Positions 6,898 through 13,171 of a DNA stretch of 13,310 nt are shown one piece after another. Each line of letters starts with the position of its first letter. Position 1 is the stretch's first letter. Source of the stretch: NZWG01 sp964478995 (lineage in GTDB: Bacteria > Fidelibacterota > Marinisomatia > Marinisomatales > UBA1611); NCBI GenBank assembly GCA_964478995.1, contig CAYZJY010000056.1:1-13310 (forward strand), read 5' to 3'. A model generated the notes under the pieces. That model ran no database searches and had not been told where the DNA came from. It worked only from the letters and a program-made list of their open reading frames with translations. The position numbers and the translations under genes are program-made.

Positions 6898-9800
6898 CTA
6901 ATTGATTGGTTTTCCGTCTCTCCAAACCCCTACTCTCTTATCGCCATTAGGATAGGTAAAGGTTCCTTGACCATCCATAGTCCCATTTTTGAATTCACCC
7001 ACATATTTGTTACCATTTTCATAGGTGAAAATTCCTATTCCATCTCTTTTTCCATCTTTGAATTCACCTATGTAGATATTGCCGTTTTTAAATGAAAATG
7101 TACCTTGACCCTGCATCACACCAAGAACGAACTCTCCCTCATAATTATTTCCATTGCGATAGGTAAATTCTCCTTGGCCATTGATTTGGTCATCCTTCCA
7201 TTCTCCTACGTAAATATCACCATTTGAGAAGGTGCAGGTGCCCTGCCCGTCACGCTTGCCCAACTTAAAACTACCGATATGTTGGTCTCCATTTGCATAA
7301 TCATATTTTCCTTCGCCATCTATTTTCCCATTTGAAAAAAATCCTCTACAGATACTACCATTTGAAAAGGTAAATATACCTTTTCCTGTTATTTGATCAT
7401 TTTTCCATTCTCCATCATACTTATTACCATCTACAAATTCATAACTCCCTTCACCATGCTTCATACCATTCAACCATGTGCCTTCATATTTATCTCCAAT
7501 TGAAGATCTATATATACCTTGGCCATCCTGCTTCCCAGATTTCCATTCCCCATCGTAAGCATCTCCAATATTTGATCTATATTGACCACTACCATGAAAT
7601 AAACCATTTTTAAAATTTCCTTCGTAGGTAATACCATCAGCAATTAATGTCGCTTTGCCCTGACCTTCCTTGTTATCATTAACCCAATTTCCCTCATATG
7701 CATCCCCATTGAAATAGGTTATTTTCCCAAAACCAGTTTTTAGCCCATTTTTCCATTCTCCAACATAGATATCTCCATTGACATCGCTATATGTTCCTTT
7801 ACCCATCTTAAAATCATTTTTCCATTCTCCTTCATATGTACTTCCCTTCTGTTCCTTGAATTGGCCATATCCTTCCCTTACACCATCCTTCCATTCTCCC
7901 TCATAATAATCACTGTTCTTATAATTGTATCTACCCTGTCCCATTCTTACATCATTTGACCAAAAACCTTCATAACTCTCTCCGTTAGCATAGGCATAGT
8001 ATCCTTTTCCCTGTTTAAGATTGTCAATCCAATCACCTTTATATCGGTCACCATTTTTGTATACCATCTCACCTGGACCATTCATACTGTCTTTTTTCCA
8101 ACCTCCAACATAGTGATTTCCGTTTGCAAAATTCATCTCCCCTTCTCCATGCTTTAGGTCATTTTCCCAATCACCCTCATATTGAATACCAGTAGAAGAG
8201 GTAAAGATTCCTTTACCATTACGCTTATCCATAAACCATGAACCCTCATATGTATCGCCATTTAGATATTTAAATGAACCTTCTCCATGGAATTTGTCCT
8301 CTTTCCACTCCCCCACGTAACGATTGCCTTTATAAAAAAGTAGGTCTTCAACAATGGTTCCATCCTTTTTCTGACCTGCAAATGAATAAGTGCCTTTACC
8401 ATTTCTCTGACCATTGAGCCAATTACCAACATAACGATGTCCTAATATATCAGTAAAGGTTCCCTCGCCTTCTTTAAGATCATTTTTCCACATACCTTTA
8501 TACTTGTTTCCTTTATCATCAGTAAATGTTCCCTCGCCTTCTTTAAGATCATTTTTCCACTCACCAATGTATTTCTCATTTAGAATCGTTAAATATGTAC
8601 CCCTACCATTTTTCCTTCCACTTATCCATTCACCTTCATATCTATCGCCACTTGAATATTTAAAAAGTCCAATGCCTTGTATCCTACCACCATCCCAATC
8701 TCCCTCATACTTATCGCCATTCGCATAGATCATGTCACCCTTGCCATCTTTTTGGCCTTCATCCCAATTACCTGAATATACGTCCCCATTTTTATATGAG
8801 TAGTTTCCTACTCCATGCTTTAGTCCTCTTTTCCATTGACCATCGTACTCATCACCCACCTTATAGATCATAATACCTGAACCATCTCTTTTATCCTCTA
8901 TCCATTCACCTTCATATCTATCGCCATTTGAAAATGTCTGGGAGCCGTCTCCATTCCTTTGGTCTGAAACCCACGAACCTATGTATTTTTCTAGGTTTGA
9001 ATTAGTAAAGATTCCCTGGCCTTCCTTTTGGCCATCAACCCACATACCTACATATTCATTACCATTTAATGCTCTAAAGGTTCCTCTACCATTATATGCT
9101 CCTTTTTTCCACTCTCCATCGTAAGAATCACCATTGGAATAGGTATAGTTACCCTGTCCATCGAATAGATTATTCTTCCATCCACCTTTGTATTTATTAC
9201 CATCAAGGTCTGTGTAACTTCCCTCACCTTCCATTTTCCCATTCATCCATGTTCCTTCATACCTTCGTCCATCTGAAAAAGTAAGGACACCCAATCCCTT
9301 TATCTTATCCTCAACAAAACTACCTTCATATTCTTTTCCATCCACATAATTGAATATTCCCTGTCCATTTTTCTTATGATCGATCCAATCTCCAATATAA
9401 CTATCTCCATTGACATAATAATAATTACCTCTTCCATTTGCATGGTCGTTAGTCCAATTTCCATCATAGACATCACCATTAACATAGCGGAAAATTCCCT
9501 TTCCATTCCGCTCTCCATCAGTGAAAAGTCCTTCATATAGATCGCCATTTACATAATAATAGATACCGTATCCAGTCCTTCTGTCATTTTTCCATTCACC
9601 ATCATAACGATTTCCATTTGAAAAGATATAAAGACCTCGGCCATTCATTCGTCCATCTGTCCACTCACCCTTATATGTCTCACCTATTGATGATCTAAAG
9701 GTTCCTTTTCCATTCAACTTGCCATCAGAAAAAACACCCTCATAGTAATTACCATTTGCTGATGAATAGATTCCCTCTCCTTGCATCTTATCATTTTTCC

Positions 9801-10089
9801 ATTCGCCATGGTATTCATTCCCATTCTCAAAGATATAGGAACCATTTCCATGCATCTTTCCTTTTTTAAAATCGCCCTCATACACATCACCATTTTCATA
9901 ACTGTAATTACCATATCCATGCATAATACCATTACGCCATTTACCACTATAGGTACCTCCCGTTTTATATGTGAATGTTCCTTGCCCATGTTGCATGTCA
10001 TTTTTCCATTCGCCATCATACTTATCACCATCCCCCCATGTCATAACACCCTTACCTTCTCTTTTACCTTCTACCCAATCTCCCACATA
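6898..10089 (-). repeat. tandem coding array with 69-nt period (MORN repeats)
   Basis: The array of 23-residue MORN units makes a DNA array with a 69-base period from 10089 leftward. On the plus strand it shows as recurring words such as 'catttttccattc', 'tccttcata' and 'ccatttg'. Units differ clearly at the DNA level, so most are old. The phase changes at the 45-nt insert around 8335-8379 and at the 24-residue unit. Confidence 0.85.
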
Positions 10090-10107
10090 TTTTGAACCTT
10101 TAAACAA
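6898..10107 (-). CDS. giant MORN-repeat protein (about 46 repeats), start uncertain
   Basis: The 1069 residues consist almost wholly of MORN repeats (PF02493 type). I count 45 complete units of 23 residues with the pattern YxGxWxxGxxxGxGxxxxxxGxx, plus a final partial unit ending in RVGVWRDGKPIN. One unit (about residues 559-596) carries a 15-residue insert and one is 24 residues long. MORN repeats form an elongated beta-hairpin solenoid used for lipid or protein contact. In bacteria the function is generally unknown. There is no signal peptide and no other domain. The only upstream start is a TTG directly after two in-frame stops (TAA TAG), without a Shine-Dalgarno; the first in-frame ATG is at 10044. 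An assembly gap lies 57 bases upstream, so this may be the 3' part of a larger gene. The lipoprotein gene follows after 7 bases. Confidence 0.85.
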   Translation of the reverse strand: MFKGSKYVGDWVEGKREGKGVMTWGDGDKYDGEWKNDMQHGQGTFTYKTGGTYSGKWRNGIMHGYGNYSYENGDVYEGDFKKGKMHGNGSYIFENGNEYHGEWKNDKMQGEGIYSSANGNYYEGVFSDGKLNGKGTFRSSIGETYKGEWTDGRMNGRGLYIFSNGNRYDGEWKNDRRTGYGIYYYVNGDLYEGLFTDGERNGKGIFRYVNGDVYDGNWTNDHANGRGNYYYVNGDSYIGDWIDHKKNGQGIFNYVDGKEYEGSFVEDKIKGLGVLTFSDGRRYEGTWMNGKMEGEGSYTDLDGNKYKGGWKNNLFDGQGNYTYSNGDSYDGEWKKGAYNGRGTFRALNGNEYVGMWVDGQKEGQGIFTNSNLEKYIGSWVSDQRNGDGSQTFSNGDRYEGEWIEDKRDGSGIMIYKVGDEYDGQWKRGLKHGVGNYSYKNGDVYSGNWDEGQKDGKGDMIYANGDKYEGDWDGGRIQGIGLFKYSSGDRYEGEWISGRKNGRGTYLTILNEKYIGEWKNDLKEGEGTFTDDKGNKYKGMWKNDLKEGEGTFTDILGHRYVGNWLNGQRNGKGTYSFAGQKKDGTIVEDLLFYKGNRYVGEWKEDKFHGEGSFKYLNGDTYEGSWFMDKRNGKGIFTSSTGIQYEGDWENDLKHGEGEMNFANGNHYVGGWKKDSMNGPGEMVYKNGDRYKGDWIDNLKQGKGYYAYANGESYEGFWSNDVRMGQGRYNYKNSDYYEGEWKDGVREGYGQFKEQKGSTYEGEWKNDFKMGKGTYSDVNGDIYVGEWKNGLKTGFGKITYFNGDAYEGNWVNDNKEGQGKATLIADGITYEGNFKNGLFHGSGQYRSNIGDAYDGEWKSGKQDGQGIYRSSIGDKYEGTWLNGMKHGEGSYEFVDGNKYDGEWKNDQITGKGIFTFSNGSICRGFFSNGKIDGEGKYDYANGDQHIGSFKLGKRDGQGTCTFSNGDIYVGEWKDDQINGQGEFTYRNGNNYEGEFVLGVMQGQGTFSFKNGNIYIGEFKDGKRDGIGIFTYENGNKYVGEFKNGTMDGQGTFTYPNGDKRVGVWRDGKPIN
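8449..8560 (-). repeat. recently duplicated MORN unit
   Basis: The segments 8449-8491 and 8518-8560 are the same 43 bases apart from one mismatch at 8458/8527, and they are offset by exactly 69 bases. Both encode the words KNDLKEGEGTFTD in neighbouring repeats (23 and 24 of the long protein). This is the closest pair in the array and marks a recent one-unit duplication. Confidence 0.8.
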
Positions 10108-10141
10108 CTATTAGTATTCATGTTGATTTGCTATGGCAGGT

Positions 10142-10159
10142 AATTATTCGCAAATAATT
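10142..10159. repeat. inverted repeat beside the assembly gap
   Basis: AATTATT (10142-10148) and AATAATT (10153-10159) are perfect inverted 7-mers around CGCA, only four bases from the N run. There is no T tract, so it does not look like a terminator. It may have stopped assembly or be chance in AT-rich DNA. Confidence 0.4.
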
Positions 10160-10163
10160 GGAA

Positions 10164-10173
10164 NNNNNNNNNN
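10164..10173. other. assembly gap (10 N)
   Basis: Ten Ns join two contigs inside the MORN-repeat region. The round number suggests a placeholder of unknown true length. The right side of the gap ends in the middle of a MORN unit (GQGT), while the left side begins with non-MORN sequence, so coding sequence is certainly missing or misjoined here. Confidence 0.97.
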
Positions 10174-11048
10174 GTTCCTTGACCATCCTTGATGCCATTC
10201 CAAAATTCGCCTTCATAGGTATTCCCATTCTTAAATGTAAAGATTCCTCTACCTGTACGTTTTCCATCCTTATAGGCACCTACATATTTCTCTCCATCAG
10301 GATAGGTAAATGTTCCCTCTCCATTTCTCTTTCCATCACGAAACTCACCTTCGTAGACATTGCCATTTTTAAACCTATATATCCCTTTGCCATGACTCTT
10401 GTCGTCCTGCCATTGGCCTTCATAAACATTACCATTATTAAATTTGAACACCCCCTTACCTTCCATATTGCCATCATAAAATTCACCTTCGTAAACATCG
10501 CCATTCATATACGTAAATGTACCTTTACCGTGCTTTTTCCCTTCAAAAAATTCACCATTGTATATATTACCACTCTTAAATGTATAAACACCCTGTCCAT
10601 TCCTTTGATCATCCCTATAATCGCCCTCATAGGTATTTCCCTCACCATCTATTGAAGTACCAATTCCATGTTTTTTTCCATCCTTCCATTCGCCAACATA
10701 TTTTTTCCCAAATGTATAGATGTAGGTACCCTTGCCATTTCTTTGATCATCCTTCCATTCGCCAATATAGGTATTACCAAATGGGTAGTAATAGGTACCC
10801 TCACCATCTTTTTTTCCATTTTTCCATTCACCTTCATATTTTTCTCCACCAATGATATGAAGAGTACCCCATCCATGAAAAGAATCCTGAACAAAATCGC
10901 CTACATATGTCTTGCGATCATTATCATAGGTTAAAGTTCCTTCTCCTTCACGAATATCATTAACCCAATCCCCTTCATATGTATCACCATTTGGATAAAC
11001 ATATTTACCTATGCCATGGCGTTTTCCATCTTTGAAATCGCCAGTATA
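10174..11048 (-). repeat. tandem coding array with 69-nt period in the secreted MORN gene
   Basis: Twelve full units and one broken unit of 69 bases run from 11048 to the gap; one unit (the second) is 72 bases, with an extra residue. Units share the plus-strand words 'ccatccttccattcgcc' and 'ttcaccttc'. This gives a combined minimum of 57 complete MORN units on the two sides of the gap. Confidence 0.8.
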
Positions 11049-11144
11049 ATTAAAACCATATTCTATAATATCCTTTGGGGAGTCATTACCTTGGGAGGAT
11101 AAGACCGAAAAAAGGAACAAAATTGGTATGATATTGAATTTCAT
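10174..11144 (-). CDS. secreted MORN-repeat protein, cut by assembly gap
   Basis: From the ATG at 11142-11144 the product opens with a typical signal peptide (MKFNIIPILFLFSVLSSQG) and no lipobox Cys, so it is probably exported as a soluble or surface protein. From Tyr33 onward it is made of MORN repeats of 23 residues: 12 complete units and the start of a 13th (YEGEFWNGIKDGQGT) before the N run. Beyond the gap the frame would read ten non-MORN residues and a TAG at 10131-10133, but that tail depends on an arbitrary gap length and should not be trusted. The protein could therefore be much longer, perhaps joined to the 46-repeat frame that follows. Its spacing to the small membrane protein gene upstream is 44 bases, consistent with one transcript. 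Confidence 0.85.
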
Positions 11145-11147
11145 ATT

Positions 11148-11161
11148 CGTAATAATTTACG
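11148..11161. repeat. small inverted repeat before the secreted MORN gene
   Basis: CGTAA (11148-11152) and TTACG (11157-11161) form a perfect 5-bp inverted repeat around TAAT... in the 44-base spacer just upstream of the ATG at 11144. It could affect translation start or be chance; the stem is short and weak. Confidence 0.25.
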
Positions 11162-11188
11162 AAATATTACACCTCTTTGGAGTATTGG

Positions 11189-11395
11189 CTATGAGGATTT
11201 AGTAATGTTTATTGGGAACAACATGTCTCGAATCCGAGTTTTATTTAGTCCAATTCTAATTCCTAAACCTATGGCTATAATTCCAACGACCAAATGGACG
11301 ATGGAACCCTGACCATTAATCCAGTTCTTAATCAAGGCAAACCCTACAATTAAATCAAAAATAATATCCACAAACAAGTTGATTCGCTTAATCAT
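11189..11395 (-). CDS. small membrane protein of unknown function (68 aa)
   Basis: The short frame starts at the ATG at 11393-11395, 10 bases after the stop of the preceding small gene. It has two hydrophobic segments, roughly residues 7-24 (LFVDIIFDLIVGFALI) and 31-49 (SIVHLVVGIIAIGLGIRIG), joined by the polar KNWINGQG, and a basic tail (NKTRIRD). I do not recognise the family. The close packing with the other small membrane gene and the MORN genes, and the clean hydrophobic pattern, support a real gene; a small helical hairpin in the inner membrane is the best structural reading. Confidence 0.6.
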   Translation of the reverse strand: MIKRINLFVDIIFDLIVGFALIKNWINGQGSIVHLVVGIIAIGLGIRIGLNKTRIRDMLFPINITKSS

Positions 11396-11405
11396 GCATA
11401 ATAGT

Positions 11406-11609
11406 CTAAGAATTCAACTGTCTATACATACCAGTCACATTCTTAATTAGATATGTAATAAGTGGAATAAGCAAAAAAATAGCCACAAGTATAGATAGTT
11501 GGATTCCTTTTCCTTGAAGGTAATTAGCCAAAGACCAAATAATTAGACCAACCATCAATACAATAGAGATGTTAAGAAAAGCAAGATTGAAAAATTTGTT
11601 TAGTTTCAT
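11406..11609 (-). CDS. small membrane protein of unknown function (67 aa)
   Basis: The frame starts at the ATG at 11607-11609, four bases after the TAA of the MORN-variant gene. Two hydrophobic segments, about residues 8-30 (NLAFLNISIVLMVGLIIWSL) and 37-56 (IQLSILVAIFLLIPLITYLI), are linked by the polar LQGKGI, with a polar tail (GMYRQLNS). It resembles its 68-residue neighbour in size and layout, but I see no clear sequence similarity between them. I do not recognise a family. The tight spacing suggests translation together with the MORN-variant gene. Confidence 0.6.
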   Translation of the reverse strand: MKLNKFFNLAFLNISIVLMVGLIIWSLANYLQGKGIQLSILVAIFLLIPLITYLIKNVTGMYRQLNS

Positions 11610-11613
11610 GCCA

Positions 11614-12234
11614 TTAATACAATTTCTCTTTGATTAACTCTCCATCCTTAAAGGTGCCTTCATAAGATTTCTTGCCATTTTCATACCAATAAACCCCTAA
11701 TCCATCTTGTTCACCATCTCTAAATGTCCCCTCAAAGGATCTCTTGCCATTTGAATACCAATGTGTCCATAAACCATCTTCTTGCCCATTTCTGAAACTA
11801 CCTTCCTTCTCTTTCTGCCCATTATCATACCAAGAAATTGATAATCCATCTTTCTTACCATTCTTATAAGTTTCTTTAGATCTTTTATTTCCATTTTCAT
11901 ATATGAACGCAATCTTATTTCCTTTCCCATCCCATTCAAGCCAATTACCATCTTTCTTACCATCTTTAAAATTCCCTTCTTGGGATTTTTCTCCATTCTC
12001 ATACCACGAAATCCACATACCAGTTGAATCTCCATTAATAATCAACCCTTCAGATTTCTTTTGTCCATTCAAATAATATCTCTCTTCTTTGACTTTCTCA
12101 ATCCCATTTCGTGTTTTTTGATGGTAGGTAATACTTTTGACATTCCCATTATGGAAAGTTTCTATCACTTCACTAATTTGCTGACAAAGTACAACTTCAA
12201 AGGATAAAATTGTTATAATAAAGAAATTTTTCAT
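11614..12234 (-). CDS. secreted MORN-variant (MORN_2, YwqK-type) repeat protein
   Basis: The 206-residue product has an N-terminal hydrophobic export signal (MKNFFIITILSFEVVLCQQ). A Cys sits near the cleavage region, but Leu before it makes a lipobox poor. After that come about six to seven MORN-variant repeats of the MORN_2 kind, with the unit WYxNGxKxxEGxFKDGxxDGxW: WYENGEKSQEGNFKDGKKDG, WYDNGQKEKEGSFRNGQEDG, WYSNGKRSFEGTFRDGEQDG and WYENGKKSYEGTFKDGE near the end. Such proteins are often labelled 'toxin-antitoxin system YwqK family antitoxin', but no toxin gene is next to it, and this name should not be read as function. It is the first gene of the long leftward block; upstream lies the 376-base gene-free stretch, which should hold its promoter. 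Confidence 0.8.
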   Translation of the reverse strand: MKNFFIITILSFEVVLCQQISEVIETFHNGNVKSITYHQKTRNGIEKVKEERYYLNGQKKSEGLIINGDSTGMWISWYENGEKSQEGNFKDGKKDGNWLEWDGKGNKIAFIYENGNKRSKETYKNGKKDGLSISWYDNGQKEKEGSFRNGQEDGLWTHWYSNGKRSFEGTFRDGEQDGLGVYWYENGKKSYEGTFKDGELIKEKLY

Positions 12235-12300
12235 CTTAGTCGAAATTTACAAAAATTAACTCTATAAAAAACAAAACCCCATAGAAGTAAGGTTTATTGA

Positions 12301-12495
12301 AAATTCGGGAGATTAAACTGTTTTCTATTGTGTCTAAACTCAATCAACGGTTACGGACTTGTCTTTTCAACACCAATTCCGTTCCTGACTTTTACTTTAA
12401 ATTTCAAATTAGATAAGAAAGGAAACGTAGTTGATATTAAGTATGTAGGTTTTTTCATTTTATTCTCATTAAGTCACCCAAATCTAACAAAATAA
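12301..12495. pseudogene. possible gene remnant, strand uncertain
   Basis: On the plus strand a frame with no ATG stays open for 64 codons between a TGA (12298-12300) and a TAA (12493-12495) and contains protein-like text such as SINGYGLVFSTPIP and FKLDKKGNVVDIKYVG. The latter resembles the '.DKDGNV.DIKV..G' turn of TonB C-terminal domains. On the minus strand a frame from the ATG at 12458 gives FKVKVRNGIGVEKTSP, then a TAA at 12351-12353, then 18 further residues (PLIEFRHNRKQFNLPNFQ) to a TAA at 12294. Either strand could hold the eroded piece, or both readings could be chance. No family can be assigned. Confidence 0.22.
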
Positions 12496-12560
12496 CCGAT
12501 TGTGGTGTAGATGTAAAAAAGATTCAATGGTGCAATCCTTAAGTGGTAAATTTTATCATC

Positions 12561-12576
12561 ATCTATTATAATAGAT
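12561..12576 (+). promoter_or_regulatory. 16-bp perfect palindrome with TATAAT: candidate promoter/operator
   Basis: ATCTATTATAATAGAT is a perfect palindrome of two 8-bp halves and includes TATAAT (12567-12572), about 38 bases before the ATG of the lipoprotein gene. That distance suits a -10 box with a short leader. The -35 region at 17 bases spacing (TGGTAA, 12544-12549) is poor. The palindrome may bind a dimeric regulator that overlaps the -10 box, which is inference only. Confidence 0.4.
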
Positions 12577-12600
12577 TGGAAGTTGAAAAATCAATACCAA

Positions 12601-12604
12601 GAGG
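12601..12604 (+). promoter_or_regulatory. strong ribosome binding site of the SnoaL-like lipoprotein gene
   Basis: GAGG within AAGAGGAAA lies 6 bases before the ATG at 12611. It is the best Shine-Dalgarno in the window and fixes the start of this gene. Confidence 0.7.
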
Positions 12605-12610
12605 AAAGTC

Positions 12611-13171
12611 ATGAAATATTTCAAAACTATATTTTTCGGAATATTAACTACAATAGTTTTTGCAACCCTAACAGGCTGCGGATCGCAGGAAAAAGATAAG
12701 CAACTTTCAGAACTACAAGATGCGCAGGCACAACTTGAACGAAATGCCATCATGTACGAAGAAACGTGGACAAAATTTGTTCAAGGCGATACTACAATGG
12801 TTAATTCAGATCGATTTCAAGAGGATGTTGTTGTGGTCACTGCCCAAGGCGATATTGTAGGAATTGAAGCAACTAAAAATTATTATATGAACTATCTTAC
12901 CGGTTTTTCAGATCGAGAATTCACTATACTTGAGGTGGTGGGTCAAGGGAACAGGCTCGTAAAACATTGGAATTTTAAGGGTACCCATACCGGTGATTTT
13001 TTCGGGATGCCCGCTTCAGGGAATAAATTAAATCTATCCGGAACAACCATGGTGACAATGAAAGATGGTAAAATTGCTAAAGAACAGGATTTCTTTGATG
13101 TGATGTCCATGGTTAACCAACTCACCGTCGGTGATGTAAATGCAGATGCAACGCAGGGTGGATTGAATTAA
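12611..13171 (+). CDS. SnoaL-like (NTF2-fold) lipoprotein
   Basis: The 186-residue product has a lipoprotein signal: a lysine-containing start, a hydrophobic stretch and the lipobox LTGC with Cys23. A charged helix follows (about 27-50, rich in Glu, Gln and Asp). Residues about 44-171 read as a SnoaL-like polyketide-cyclase/ester-cyclase domain of the NTF2 fold: ETWTKFVQGD, then GIEATKNYYMNYLTGFSD, KHWNFKGTHTGDFFGMPASG (118-137), SGTTMVTMKDGKIAKEQDF and a final DVMSMVNQL. Members of this family are often secreted and of unknown substrate; some are cyclases or isomerases, others only bind ligands. It is the only rightward gene. Its sharp Shine-Dalgarno and own promoter candidate set it apart from the leftward block. 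Its stop overlaps by 4 bp the stop of the gene entering from the right. Confidence 0.85.
   Translation: MKYFKTIFFGILTTIVFATLTGCGSQEKDKQLSELQDAQAQLERNAIMYEETWTKFVQGDTTMVNSDRFQEDVVVVTAQGDIVGIEATKNYYMNYLTGFSDREFTILEVVGQGNRLVKHWNFKGTHTGDFFGMPASGNKLNLSGTTMVTMKDGKIAKEQDFFDVMSMVNQLTVGDVNADATQGGLN

Larger units (their letters stand above)
12235..12610. other. 376-base gene-free stretch between divergent genes
   Basis: This stretch separates the leftward MORN-variant gene from the rightward SnoaL-like lipoprotein gene, so it should hold promoters for both directions. I see a possible gene remnant at 12301-12495 and a palindrome with TATAAT at 12561-12576. I could not identify a convincing promoter for the leftward gene, nor a structured RNA or terminator; TCTAT/ATAGA around 12261-12285 is only a weak stem. 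Confidence 0.6.

Noticed and set aside
8504..10095. Several rightward open frames opposite the MORN genes
   Set aside because: They are antisense shadows of the repeat array. Their residues repeat with the 69-base period and show no domain or start signal of their own.
10131..10173. C-terminal tail FQLFANNYLP of the first MORN protein
   Set aside because: The reading crosses ten Ns of arbitrary length, so the frame after the gap is meaningless.
6898..11048. CRISPR-like or satellite-like DNA periodicity
   Set aside because: The 69-base period is a multiple of three and encodes MORN units throughout. There are no identical repeats separated by unique spacers.
11614..12234. Toxin-antitoxin system (YwqK antitoxin label)
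   Set aside because: The repeats match the MORN-variant family that often receives this label, but no toxin-like gene such as a deaminase or nuclease is adjacent, and the protein has an export signal.
12235..12300. Promoter of the leftward block
   Set aside because: A promoter is expected here, but neither a sigma-70 pair nor a Bacteroidota-type TAnnTTTG box at proper spacing could be read with confidence.
12559..12753. 64-residue leftward frame opposite the start of the SnoaL-like lipoprotein
   Set aside because: It is antisense to a gene with a clear lipobox and Shine-Dalgarno. Its Cys/Ser-rich text comes from the opposite strand of the signal region.
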